A stretch of DNA of 64,000 nucleotides from Flavobacterium ginsengisoli (GCF_029625315.1 NZ_CP121110.1:5190501-5254500), one strand, 5' to 3'; numbered from the stretch's first letter, positions 26,915-35,812 are shown. Translations and numbers: made by a program. Notes: generated by a model not told the origin, from the sequence alone.

Positions 26915-27802
26915 TTAGCGTGAACTACTTTTATTCAATAAAAAATCAACAGCAGTTTTTGTAATTTCAGAATCATCTTCTTTTGAAGTGATAATTGAAA
27001 CATCTGTACGTAAATTGACTTTTTTCAATTCAATAAAACCAATTTCAGGATCCTGATTATTTCTGGCAATGTTCGAAGGAACAATCGAAATTCCCAATCC
27101 ATTTTTAACTAATTGTACGATCGAATTGATGTTATTCGCTTCGTGAATAATCTTCGGCGTAAAGCCATAAAAAGCACAAAGTTCCAGTAAAACTTCGTGA
27201 TAATGTGGTGCGTAATCTTTGTTGAAGAAAACGAATGTTTCATCTTTCAGGTTTAGAATTTCTTTTTCAGATTTTAGCTGAATATTCTTTTTATTAAAAA
27301 CAATTGAAAATCCGTCCTGAAACCATAAATGCGATTGTATTTTGGGAGATTTTATTGGTGATCGAATAATTCCCATTTCGATTTTTCCTTGTTCTAAAGC
27401 ATCGATTTGTTTAGTGGTCGAAATTTCGAAAAGTTTAAAATTTACATAGGGAAATTGCGTTTTAAGATGTTTAATTAAATCTGAAATTATTGCTGAATAA
27501 ATCGAACTGATATAAGCAATTCTGAATTCGCCCGAAACGTTTTCTGCGATCTTTTTTGTTTTGAGTGAAATGCGTTCAAGATTCAGGAAGAGGTCTTTTG
27601 TTTCTTTTTCAAAATATTTTCCTGCTTCTGTGAGTTCTACTTTTTTGTTGTTTCGAATGAAAAGTTTTGCTTGAAGCTCTTCTTCCAATTCAGCTATTTG
27701 TCGGCTTAATGGAGGTTGAGAAATAAATAGTTTTTCTGAAGCTTTGGTAAAGTTTAGTTCTTCGGCTACAGCCAGAAAATATTTTAAGTGACGTAATTCC
27801 AT
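26915..27802 (-). CDS. LysR-family transcriptional regulator
   Basis: A 295-residue LysR regulator: N-terminal HTH MELRHLKYFLAVAEELNFTK with SQPPLSRQIAELEEEL, then a substrate-binding domain (from ~90; FRIAYISSIYSAIISDL, EMGIIRSPI, GLGISIVPSNIA). It belongs to the CbnR/CatR-like subgroup by the form of the N-terminus. It is divergent from the methyltransferase at 28031 with repeats between, so the target is uncertain. Intact. Confidence 0.9.
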   Translation of the reverse strand: MELRHLKYFLAVAEELNFTKASEKLFISQPPLSRQIAELEEELQAKLFIRNNKKVELTEAGKYFEKETKDLFLNLERISLKTKKIAENVSGEFRIAYISSIYSAIISDLIKHLKTQFPYVNFKLFEISTTKQIDALEQGKIEMGIIRSPIKSPKIQSHLWFQDGFSIVFNKKNIQLKSEKEILNLKDETFVFFNKDYAPHYHEVLLELCAFYGFTPKIIHEANNINSIVQLVKNGLGISIVPSNIARNNQDPEIGFIELKKVNLRTDVSIITSKEDDSEITKTAVDFLLNKSSSR

Positions 27803-27888
27803 GATACTTTTAAAGTATTGTTAATTGATAAAAATAGTATTTTTAAAGTATTTATTAAAAGAATAGTTTTGAAAAATCAAAAAATAAT

Positions 27889-28013
27889 TCTCTCGCAGAT
27901 TGAGCAGATAAAGCAGATTATTAATTTTTAGATAAATCATTCTTAATCATAATAATATCCAATCATATAATAGCAAAAAGATTCGCTCAATCTGCTTGAT
28001 CTGCGAGAGATTC
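27889..28013. repeat. Inverted repeat 'tctctcgcagattgagcag'
   Basis: The left arm TCTCTCGCAGATTGAGCAG (27890-27908) is mirrored by CTCAATCTGCTTGATCTGCG and onward (27985-28012), with one arm longer by a duplicated CAGAT unit. Same family at 33829-33900 and 25022-25055. It lies just upstream of the methyltransferase start. Confidence 0.75.
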
Positions 28014-28030
28014 AAAAAAAACAAAAGACC

Positions 28031-28738
28031 ATGAAAAAATCAACTATTAAAGAAATCAAAGAACGTTTTGACAATGATGTCGAACGATTTTCAAATTTAG
28101 AAACGGGACAAGTAGCAACAATAGATGCTACTATTTCTTTAGAATTAATAACCGAAGCTTCAAAACGTATTGTTCCGAAGGCTAAAAATGTGTTAGATGT
28201 TGGCTGCGGAGCCGGAAATTATACTTTAAAAATGTTATCTAAAGTGCCAAATTTAAATTGCACTTTGGTCGATTTGAGTTTGCCAATGCTAGATCGTGCT
28301 TTTCAAAGGGTTTCAGCTGAAACCAACGGAAAAGTAGTAACAAAACAAGGCGATATTCGCGAAATAGATTTAGAAGAAAATAGTTTTGATATTATTTTGG
28401 CAGGTGCAGTTTTGCATCATTTGCGTGATGATAACGATTGGAAAACGACTTTTACTAAATTGTTTAAATTATTGAAACTTGGCGGTTGTTTGATGATTTC
28501 GGATTTAATCACACAAGACACAGAATTATTAAATGAATATACTTGGCAACGTTACGGCGAATATTTAGAAGGAATTGGAGGGGCAGAGTACCGCCAGAAA
28601 GTTTTGGATTATATCGAAAAAGAAGATTCTCCAAGATCGATGAATTATCAATTGGATTTAATGAAAAAAGTAGGTTTTTCAAAAGTTGAAATTTTACATA
28701 AAAACATGTGTTTTGGCGCTTTTGGAGGAATAAAATAA
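28031..28738 (+). CDS. Class I SAM-dependent methyltransferase
   Basis: A 235-residue methyltransferase with motif I VLDVGCGAGNYTLKML (near residue 57), acidic loop TLVDLSLPMLDRA, and motif IV IILAGAVLHHLRDDNDW. The Methyltransf_25/UbiE-like pattern suggests a small-molecule substrate. It lies opposite a LysR gene, which might control it. Intact from ATG 28031. Confidence 0.85.
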   Translation: MKKSTIKEIKERFDNDVERFSNLETGQVATIDATISLELITEASKRIVPKAKNVLDVGCGAGNYTLKMLSKVPNLNCTLVDLSLPMLDRAFQRVSAETNGKVVTKQGDIREIDLEENSFDIILAGAVLHHLRDDNDWKTTFTKLFKLLKLGGCLMISDLITQDTELLNEYTWQRYGEYLEGIGGAEYRQKVLDYIEKEDSPRSMNYQLDLMKKVGFSKVEILHKNMCFGAFGGIK

Positions 28739-28873
28739 AAGTTTAATCGTTTGATTTTTGTTTTTGGTCGGTTTTATGTTTCTGTCTGTATAATAATTGA
28801 TTGATGAAGTGAAAAAAAGTGTTGTTTTGTATAATCAAGTTCTATTTTTTCTTTCACAACTTAAATATTTAAA

Positions 28874-30095
28874 ATGAGCAATAATCAACAATGGAATCGC
28901 AGAAGTTTTCTGTTTACAATGAGTGGAGCAGGAGCAGCTTTAATGTTAAATCCGCTTTTGTCTTGGGCTGCAACTGAGCAAGATCCCAGAGTTGCTCGCT
29001 ATTGTTGCAAGAACATTTGGAATCGATACACACAATCACATTGATGTTCCTTTGATAAAATCGGAGCTGCCAGGCCCAAAAGTTGATTTGTTTGGTGAAA
29101 TGCAGAAATCTGGCTTATCTGCAATTTGTATGACTTTTGCCGTTGACTATCAGAAATTAGTTAATCCGGGAGATGCTTACGAAAGATTTCTAAATGGGTT
29201 AACTGCAATGGATGAAATATTAATTGCTAATAATATGAAACGCGCTCTCAATTACGCTGATTTGGAAGGCGCTCATAAAAATAAAAAGCCTATAGTAATT
29301 CAATCTGTCGAGGGCGGACATTTTTTAGAAGGCAAAATTGAGCGTTTGCAGGTTGCTTACGATAGAGGTTTAAGGCATTTAGGTTTGCTTCATGACAATG
29401 ATGCTTCTGTTCCGTTAGGTGATATTTTTACAAAAACGCCTCAATGGGGTGGCCTTACTTCTTTTGGAGCTGAAACAATTACAGAATGTGAAAGACTAGG
29501 TATTTTGGTCGATTTGTCGCATTGTGATGATAATACGGTAAACGGAGCTTTAAAAGTTGCTAAGAAACCTGTTTTAGTTTCGCATACAGGTTTAAATACC
29601 CGTCTTGGAACAAATGAATTTATGTCTAAAATGATGATGCCAAGACTTATAAGTAAAGAACAGGCAAAAATTGTAGCAGATCACGGCAGTGTAATTGGGG
29701 TTTGGACACATCTCGCTGATTCACCAACTGAATTTGCAGATAATATAAAAGCTATGGTTGACGTAGTTGGTGTCGATCATGTTTGCATTGGAACTGATAC
29801 TAAACTGACTCCAGCTTATCGTTCTCCAAATGATAAAGGATGGGGGCAAGGAGATAATAAAAAACCGGAAGATAAAAAGGAAGAGCCCCAAAAACAAAAC
29901 GATCAAAAAAGGCAAAATACTAATAAAAAGCAAGGACCACAAGGAACTAATCAATCTTGGGGAATTGAGAAACAGGGATTTTATTATACCGTTGTTGAAT
30001 CTTTACTGAAAGCGGGTTTTAAAGAAGAAGAGATTGCTAAAATCGGCGGTGGAAATTATTGCCGAATATTTGATATTGCAACGAAAAGATCTTAA
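28874..30095 (+). CDS. Tat-exported membrane dipeptidase, M19 family (one-base frameshift)
   Basis: About 406 residues. The start ATG 28874 gives a twin-arginine signal (NRRSFLFTMSGAGAALML). The M19 metal ligands follow: DTHNHID, QSVEGGHF, VDLSHCDD and VSHTG. The frame breaks at GCTCGC 28994-28999; restoring GCTGC reads DPRVAAIVARTFGID and fuses signal and enzyme. A hydrophilic Lys/Gln/Asn-rich stretch at ~325-358 (KKPEDKKEEPQKQNDQK) is unlike the usual family loop. The domain cleaves dipeptides in the periplasm. Followed by a strong terminator hairpin. Confidence 0.85.
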
Positions 30096-30117
30096 TCTGT
30101 CAAAGAGTATTTGTAAA

Positions 30118-30160
30118 CAAAACAAAAGCGAAATAAAGAATTTTATTTCGCTTTTGTTTT
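30118..30160. terminator. Bidirectional terminator with 19-bp perfect stem
   Basis: AAAACAAAAGCGAAATAAA (30118-30136) pairs with TTTATTTCGCTTTTGTTTT (30142-30160). The right arm contains the last codons and stop of the DUF3291 gene (minus strand), so the hairpin is partly coding. Confidence 0.85.
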
Positions 30161-30622
30161 GTCTTTATTTGGTGCTGGATATTTGTTTCTAAGATCAAAA
30201 ACTAATTCTGAAGGGCCATTTTTCTGTAGGTAATCTAATTTTTCTACAGCTTCTTCCATGCTTGGAATTTCTCCTTTTGGAATCCACCACATGGCTGTAT
30301 GCGCTTTTCCGAATTTCTGAAACCATTCTTTTCGGCGTCTCAAAAATTCACTGTGAAAAGTTTTGTACATATAATGCTCCAAAGTTTCAATGCTTTCCCA
30401 AACTGATACATTGATGATAATTTGCTCATCATTGTACGGATTTAGACTTGTGGCATTGTAACTGTCAGTTTCATCTTTTAATCTCCAAACAAAACCTTCG
30501 CTTTCTTCGGCTAAAGTGTTTACTGCATCTAAATTATCTACAAATTCTTTCATAATTGGGTCGTTAATGTCGACTCCTTTCATTTTGGCAATATTAATTT
30601 CGGCAAGATGATATTGACTCAT
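30143..30622 (-). CDS. DUF3291 family protein
   Basis: A 159-residue soluble protein of the DUF3291 (ABM-like ferredoxin fold) family, with HLAEINIAKMKGVDINDP at the start, EGFVWRLKDETDS, INVSVWESIETLEHYMYKTFH and AMWWIPKGEIPSMEEA. Members are thought to be monooxygenase-like or heme-binding-like dimers, unproven. Same strand as the ABM, quinone-reductase and AKR genes, probably the tail of that operon after a repeat. Its C-terminal codons form a terminator stem. Intact. Confidence 0.82.
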   Translation of the reverse strand: MSQYHLAEINIAKMKGVDINDPIMKEFVDNLDAVNTLAEESEGFVWRLKDETDSYNATSLNPYNDEQIIINVSVWESIETLEHYMYKTFHSEFLRRRKEWFQKFGKAHTAMWWIPKGEIPSMEEAVEKLDYLQKNGPSELVFDLRNKYPAPNKDKTKAK

Positions 30623-30659
30623 AAGTTTTTATGTTTCTGAATAATTATGTAGGATTATT

Positions 30660-30745
30660 TTTTCGCCACAAATTACACGAATTGCACTAATTTTATATTC
30701 TAAATAAAAAAGAATTTGTGAAATTTTGTGTAATTCGTGGCAAAC
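30660..30745. repeat. Intergenic 'cgccacaaattacacgaatt' inverted repeat
   Basis: Arms CGCCACAAATTACACGAATT (30662s) and TTTTGTGTAATTCGTGGC (about 30724-30741) face each other between the ABM and DUF3291 genes. Same family as 1580-1650 and 20527-20722. Confidence 0.65.
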
Positions 30746-30748
30746 AAC

Positions 30749-31027
30749 TTATAAAATCTGTGCAGTTTTGTAAACCTGAATTGGGCTTGAAACAAGATTT
30801 TCGGTTTTTTGGATAAAATCCTTTAAGTAAGATTGGTTGTTATGTAAGTCTAAACCAATTTGGTCTTTCCATTCTTCCCAAAGAATAAAAACATTTTCTG
30901 AAGTGTGTAAATCGTAACGAATACATGCGCCTTCTTTTCTAGTTTCTGTTACTAGATGTGTCAGAAGGTTTTGAATTTCAAGTAAATGTTCTGGTTTACT
31001 TTTTAAAATTGCGGTAATCGAAATCAT
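30749..31027 (-). CDS. Antibiotic biosynthesis monooxygenase-domain (YgiN-like) protein
   Basis: A 92-residue ABM-family protein: MISITAILKSKPEHLLEIQ at the start, ACIRYDLHTSENVFILWEEW, and DFIQKTENLVSSPIQVYK near the C-terminus. YgiN-type proteins act on quinols; here the gene lies 2 bp downstream of an MdaB-like quinone reductase, the same pairing as mdaB-ygiN of E. coli. That makes a quinone redox cycle the best guess. Intact. Confidence 0.85.
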   Translation of the reverse strand: MISITAILKSKPEHLLEIQNLLTHLVTETRKEGACIRYDLHTSENVFILWEEWKDQIGLDLHNNQSYLKDFIQKTENLVSSPIQVYKTAQIL

Positions 31028-31029
31028 AA

Positions 31030-31634
31030 TTATAAGTTTTTAAAGGTTTCTTCAAGATGTTTCGTATAATTCTCCTTAAAGATAACGATATTTTCTGGTG
31101 TAGCACCTTTTTCAACGTCATGGAAATGGAATCCGTTTATACGTTCCATTCCTGTAAATTTATTCATTTTATGGAAACCAAACATTGCGCCGTCATCAAC
31201 CGAAGTTTGATCGAAGAATTCTCCCGAAGTGTAAAAGCCGTTGCTGGAGCATTCCAGCTTGTGGTAAGCATGTATTTGCGTCCGTGCAAAAGTCCGCCGG
31301 TTCCGTAATTGATATCTGGATTTACGCGACTTCTTCCATCGCTCTTGTAAATTCCTTTGTTGTGACCTGCTGTAAAAACATCGTCTATGTATTTTTTGAA
31401 AAGGTTTGGAAGTTGAAACCACCAAACTGGTGTGTGGTAAATGATTACATCTGCCCAAACAAATTTTTCTACTTCTTGGTCAAGATCAATATTGTCTTCT
31501 ACATGAGTTGTTTTTATTTCGTATTCGTTGCTTTTTGAAAGAAATTCGGTTGTCCAGTCTTGCACTGTTTTGTTGAATTTCCCTCCTGAATGGGCAAATT
31601 TTTGTCCACCGTTGATTATAAATATCTTTTTCAT
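31030..31634 (-). CDS. mdaB: MdaB-like NAD(P)H quinone oxidoreductase (one-base frameshift)
   Basis: About 202 residues of flavodoxin-like fold: KIFIINGGQKFAHSGGKFN at the N-terminus and YHTPVWWFQLPNLFKKYIDDVF for the flavin site. The frame breaks near 31223-31226, where CTCCCGAAG probably was CTCCCGGAAG. Restoring one base reads NAPATAFTLPGEFFDQTSVD, the family motif, and joins to the C-terminus FTGMERINGFHFHDVEKG. It reduces quinones by two electrons. It sits between the AKR and ABM genes in a divergent unit from the AraC regulator. Confidence 0.87.
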
Positions 31635-31661
31635 GTTACTTTATGTTATTATGGATACGTG

Positions 31662-31752
31662 ATGCGTGAGGGATAGGAGCGATATCCTTTTACTTTTTTC
31701 TTTAAAAAGTAAAAGATTTAGCGGATAGCCCGCCCTTGGGACACGCCCAAAT
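31662..31752. repeat. Intergenic repeat 'gagggatagg ... gcggatagccc'
   Basis: Shares GTGAGGGATAGGAGC and GCGGATAGCCCG with the block at 17886-18004. Between the two phrases here is a separate hairpin (CTTTTACTTTTTTC / AAAAAGTAAAAG). Lies between the AKR and mdaB genes. Confidence 0.65.
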
Positions 31753-31757
31753 TCTAA

Positions 31758-32745
31758 TTATTTAATTTTTGAAATCGCCTGATTGATGAATTCCAATTCT
31801 GAAGCTGATAAATCGAAATCCATTGTTTTAGCGTTTGAAATGGCTTGTTCTGCGTTTCTTGCTCCAGCCAAAACTATTGCAATTCCTTTTTGTAAAGAAG
31901 TCCAACGTAAAACTAATTGTGATAAACTTGCTTCTTTTGCGTGTGCTAAAGATGTTAATTCTTCGACTAAAGTTTTTACTTTTTGAAGATCGAATTGACT
32001 GAAATATCCGTTTCTGTGATCGTTTTCTTTTAATTTGCTATCTGTGAAATATTTTCCAGTCAATAACCCTCTTTCCATTGGACTGTAAGCAATGATTCCG
32101 ATGTTTTTTGCAACTGTAAAAGGAATTAGTTCTTCTTCAATTTTACGGTTCAACATACTGTAAGCGACTTGATTTGATGCGATTTGAATTGTTTTTTGTG
32201 CTTCCTGAATTTGTGCAATGTTGTAATTACTAACTCCGAAAGCTCTGATTTTTCCTTGCTGAATTAAACTTTCTGCAGACTTCCATTGTTTCAGAAATTG
32301 GAGTAGTAGAGTCTGGCCAGTGAATTTGCAGTAAATCGATATAATCGGTTTGAAGACGTTTTAAGCTTTCCTCAACTTCTTTAATTACGTTTGCTTTTGA
32401 TGAGTACTTATATACTGGAACTTTTTTTCCGTTGTCGTCAGCGTCAAAGAAGAAATCGCCTTTTCCGTTGTTGCTTCCGTCCCAAACTAAACCGAATTTG
32501 GTAAGTAGTTGAATTTTAGAGCGGTCGTAAGATTTTATAGCTTCGCCGATCATTTCTTCGCTTAAACCAAATCCGTAAAAAGGAGCGGTGTCGATTGTGG
32601 TAACGCCGTGATCGATTGAAGCTTGGACAGATGCTATTGAATCTTTCTTTTCTGTTCCGCCCCACATGATTCCGCCAATAGCAAAAGCGCCGTATGTAAT
32701 AGCTGATAATTCAAGTTCTGAGTTGCCTAGTTTTCTATATTCCAT
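31758..32745 (-). CDS. Aldo/keto reductase (one-base frameshift)
   Basis: About 328 residues. The (alpha/beta)8 fold begins MEYRKLGNSELELSAITYGAF and shows the catalytic Asp and Tyr in TIDTAPFYGFGLSEEMIG, Lys in LLTKFG and His in LLQIHWPD. The frame breaks at GCAGAC 32275-32280. Restoring GCAGC reads SETMEAAESLIQQGKIRAFG and joins to NKIEEEL..IIAYSPMERGLLTG and the C-terminal NADPH-binding helices. It is an NADPH-dependent carbonyl reductase. Divergent from the AraC gene, probably first gene of the mdaB-ABM operon and its target. Confidence 0.88.
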
Positions 32746-32806
32746 GATTGTGATTTTTTATGTTTAAAATTGATGAGGCAAAATTATACTGTTTTTGTGA
32801 TTCTTA

Positions 32807-32840
32807 TTTGGTATATATTTGTCTTTTTTAGGTATATTTG
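32807..32840 (+). promoter_or_regulatory. Bacteroidota promoter for the AraC gene
   Basis: TTTG 32807-32810 and TATATTTG 32833-32840 fit the -33 and -7 consensus with a 22-bp spacer; the start codon follows 22 bp later. A second TATATTTG lies at 32814-32821. Confidence 0.5.
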
Positions 32841-32862
32841 CATCTTCAAATAAAATGGAATT

Positions 32863-33709
32863 ATGAAAAAAGAAAACTTATATGAACCTTTTACGGTTTC
32901 TTTTGAAACGCTGAATGAATATCCAGACGTTGGAGATCGTCATAATTTTTTCGAATTGGTTTATATTCTGGAAGGAACGGGAAGGCAGTGTATTAATAAG
33001 AATATTTTTGAATATGATCCTGGGCATTTGTTTTTATTGACACCAGAAGATTGTCATAATTTTACGATTGAAACCAAAACGAAGTTTTTCTTTTTAAGGT
33101 TTAATGATATTTATTTGAAAAATTCGAGTCTTCAGAATGAAAATATTCAGCGATTAGAATATATACTTCAAAATGCCAATCATCAACCAGGCTGTATTCT
33201 TAAAAATGATCCTGATAAATGTTTGGTGAAAGTAATGATTGAAGCAATTTGCCGAGAACATCAGGATAAAGATGTTTACAATCAGGAATTGATTCAGCAG
33301 TTGGTTAATACACTGATTATTATTGTGGCGAGAAATATCGCGAAATACTTGCCTGAACAAGTCACCATAAATACGGAAGCTAAAGCGATGGATATTCTAC
33401 AATATATTCAGAACAATATCTATTATCCTGAAAAAATCAAAGCGGAATCAATTAGCGATTATTTCGGAATCTCGAATACTTATTTAGGACGTTATTTTAA
33501 AAAACATGCAAGCGAAACGATGCAAGCAATATATCAGTAATTATAAAACGAAACTGATTGAACATCGTTTGCAATTCAGCGAGAAGCGTATTAACGAAAT
33601 AGCCTATGAATTTGGCTTTACGGATGAAAGCCATTTTAATAAGTTTTTCAGAAAACAAAAAGGCTATAGTCCGTCTGAGTTTAGAAAGACGATTCGATTG
33701 AGTGCTTAG
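32863..33709 (+). CDS. AraC-family transcriptional regulator (one-base frameshift)
   Basis: About 282 residues. An N-terminal cupin sensor (HNFFELVYILEGTGRQCINK, PGHLFLLTPEDCHNF) precedes the two-HTH AraC domain. The frame breaks at GCAAGC 33522-33527; restoring GCAGC reads SETMQQYISNYKTKLIEHRL and links the first HTH (ISDYFGISNTYLGRYFKKH) to the second (INEIAYEFGFTDESHFNKFFRKQKGYSPSEFR). It is divergent from the AKR-mdaB-ABM genes and presumably controls them. Confidence 0.88.
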
Positions 33710-33712
33710 TTT

Positions 33713-33958
33713 TTTTTGCCACGACCCGAGCGATAGCGAACAGGCGAAGCAATTCCTGAATTTGCACTAATTTTATTTTTACCACAGATTAATTGTATTA
33801 AAAATGATTTTTTTTGCTTATTAATTTTCTCTCGCAGATTTAGCAGATTATGCGGATTTATTTTTTTAATCTGTTTAATCTGCTAAATCTGCGAGAGAAT
33901 AAAAGAAGAATTCGTGTAAATCCGCGTTTTCGCAAAGCGAATCTGTTTTATTCGTGTA
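33713..33958. repeat. Composite intergenic repeat block with nested insertions
   Basis: A 'gccacgaattc' repeat is split at about 33731-33756 by CCCGAGCGATAGCGAACAGG and onward, the inverted form of the insert at 26776-26802. It is followed by an inverted 'ctctcgcagatttagcagatt' pair (33829-33900), then a second small insertion (ttttcgcaaagcgaatctg, about 33928-33946) in another 'attcgtgta' phrase. No gene seen. Confidence 0.7.
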
Positions 33959-33960
33959 CT

Positions 33961-35013
33961 TTAATTTTCTTTACTTACTATAAAATCAAAATGCTCGGTT
34001 TTACCAGCTTTTAAATTATTGATTTCATTTTGGATTAATTCTTCTAATGAATCTGCAACTATTAGGCGTGACCAAGATTCGTTTTGAAGTTCTATGATTT
34101 GTCCAAATTTTCCTTTTAATGCTGGATCTGTATCGTATAATAAGTAATCGCCATTTCTACCTGTAGCAAACGGAATCCATTTAGGGTTGGTGTAATTGTT
34201 TGTGTTGATTTTTTCGAAATCTATTTCCTGTTCAGGCAAATCGTCTTCATCAAATTGTAAATCTTGAATGGAATCCCATTCTTCTTTAATATCTTCAAAC
34301 GGAATAAGTTCGTACCACCAATTATTAATTAAAATCTGAAAAGCTGAAGTAACTGCATCATAATCGACATTTTGAACTTTGTAAAAGTTGATAAGTGCCA
34401 GGGGAATTGTAATAGCGTCTTCTAGTTCTGTGTGTTCTTGAATATCTTCAATAGAAATTCCCTCTGCAAGATTGTAATAATCGTTGTTTGTAGAAATGAT
34501 CTTATTGATTTCCGAAATCCATTCTTGCCATAAAGGCTGAAATGATTGGAATGCAGGATCAAGTGGAGCACTAATTTTCTTTTCTTTTTCTTCAGCGACC
34601 GAAATGCTCAAACTTGTAATTTTGCCATCTTCTTTATCAAACCAAACACTGATTCCGTTAAGGATAAAAGCGCCGCTTCTGTCTCCTTTAAAGAGTTTTA
34701 CAAGCTGATTTTTGTTGTTTTCGTAGTAATGAAATAATTCTTGCCCTTCAAAAATAAATTCTCCTGAAAAAATACTTTTTGCGCAATAATCATATTCACG
34801 AAGTTCGAGTTCAACAGCAAGGCTTTCGACCTTATTTCCTTCTTTAGAAAAAGCCATAATGCCTTGGTCGTCCCAAGTGTAAATATGATTGTATTGTTTT
34901 TTAAGATATCTAGATTCTCCTAAAGCTTGTTTTAAAACTGTTATATCAATTGGGAATTCGATGTTTACATTGTTAATCTGAAAGCCTGTTTTGGATAATT
35001 CAAGTTTTGTCAT
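33961..35013 (-). CDS. SMI1/KNR4 (SUKH) family protein
   Basis: A 350-residue acidic protein. The N-terminal part (~1-140) resembles the DUF7738-like beta domain (LKQALGESRYLKK, YTWDDQGIMAFS, NGISVWFDKEDGKITSL). The C-terminal part (~160-340) is a SUKH/SMI1 domain (LAEGISIEDIQEHTELEDAI, ALINFYKVQNVDY, WIPFATGRNGDYLLYDTDP, SWSRLIVADSLEELI). SUKH proteins are often immunity factors against polymorphic toxins, but no toxin gene is nearby. Sixteen bp downstream of the NlpC/P60 gene. Intact. Confidence 0.75.
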   Translation of the reverse strand: MTKLELSKTGFQINNVNIEFPIDITVLKQALGESRYLKKQYNHIYTWDDQGIMAFSKEGNKVESLAVELELREYDYCAKSIFSGEFIFEGQELFHYYENNKNQLVKLFKGDRSGAFILNGISVWFDKEDGKITSLSISVAEEKEKKISAPLDPAFQSFQPLWQEWISEINKIISTNNDYYNLAEGISIEDIQEHTELEDAITIPLALINFYKVQNVDYDAVTSAFQILINNWWYELIPFEDIKEEWDSIQDLQFDEDDLPEQEIDFEKINTNNYTNPKWIPFATGRNGDYLLYDTDPALKGKFGQIIELQNESWSRLIVADSLEELIQNEINNLKAGKTEHFDFIVSKEN

Positions 35014-35029
35014 TTCGCTTTTTTAGGAA

Positions 35030-35791
35030 TTAGATAATCTTCTTAATCACACGAAGTTTGTGAGTGTGTTTGTTTAATTCGGGATTGTAGATTCCAGTAT
35101 GGTCCAAACGGTCAATACGAACTTTTCCACTTGCGTGAATGATGTAGTTGTTTTCCATGATGATACCAACATGAGTGATATTTCCTTCGTCATTGTCGAA
35201 GAAAGCCAAATCACCTGGTTCACATTCTTCAATAAAACTTAACGGATCGCCTTCAAGTGCTTGCTGAGAAGCGTCACGATGAATTTTATAGCCGTTTAGT
35301 TTGTAAACCATTTGAGTAAAACCAGAACAGTCAATGCCAAAAGGTGTTTTTCCGCCCCATAAATACGGAGCATTCAAGTACATAAAAGCGGTTTTAATTA
35401 AAGCGCTTTTAGGTTTAATGCCGCTGGTTTTGGTTCCTTCAAAATCAAAGTTGGAAGTATTGATTTCGCTATTGTTTAAAAATGATAATGAAGCTCCAAG
35501 CGGAATAGGAAGCAATAGATTATTTGGAGCAGTGATATAATCAATTAAATCGGCATTTAAAATAATTGACTCTTTACTCAAAAGATCAAATTGCTCTTTT
35601 GTAATTTCCTGATATTGCTTAGAATCTACCCAGCCTTCATAGTCATCAAACTGAATCCTGATTCGCGCCCATTGATTTTTACGTTCTAAAATTTCGATAT
35701 GCTCGCCAAACAAAAGTTGTGTGACAATTTCACTTCTGTCGCTAGCTTCAGCGCGAACGGGTACTATGGCTAAATTGCAAATTCCAAACAT
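35030..35791 (-). CDS. NlpC/P60 (C40) cysteine peptidase with SH3 domain
   Basis: A 253-residue YkfC-like peptidase. An SH3b domain (ASDRSEIVTQLLFGEHIEIL, IQFDDYEGWVDSKQYQ) is followed by the NlpC/P60 domain: catalytic Cys in PFGIDCSGFTQMVYKLNGY, His in ITHVGIIMENNYIIHASG. Such enzymes cleave gamma-D-Glu-diamino acid bonds of muropeptides. There is no signal peptide, which suits cytoplasmic peptidoglycan recycling. Same strand and close to the SUKH gene. Intact. Confidence 0.88.
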   Translation of the reverse strand: MFGICNLAIVPVRAEASDRSEIVTQLLFGEHIEILERKNQWARIRIQFDDYEGWVDSKQYQEITKEQFDLLSKESIILNADLIDYITAPNNLLLPIPLGASLSFLNNSEINTSNFDFEGTKTSGIKPKSALIKTAFMYLNAPYLWGGKTPFGIDCSGFTQMVYKLNGYKIHRDASQQALEGDPLSFIEECEPGDLAFFDNDEGNITHVGIIMENNYIIHASGKVRIDRLDHTGIYNPELNKHTHKLRVIKKII

Positions 35792-35812
35792 TTAAGGAAA
35801 TTTATAAGTTGA

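Noticed and set aside
11119..28738. The SAM methyltransferases at 11119-11742 or 28031-28738 as the GCWGC modifying enzyme
   Set aside because: Both lack DNA-methyltransferase motifs (no PC motif of C5 enzymes, no DPPY-type motif) and look like small-molecule enzymes.
33961..35791. Polymorphic toxin-immunity locus (SUKH plus NlpC/P60)
   Set aside because: The NlpC/P60 protein has the full SH3 plus peptidase layout of cell-wall recycling enzymes and no toxin delivery domain, so the SUKH neighbour is probably incidental.
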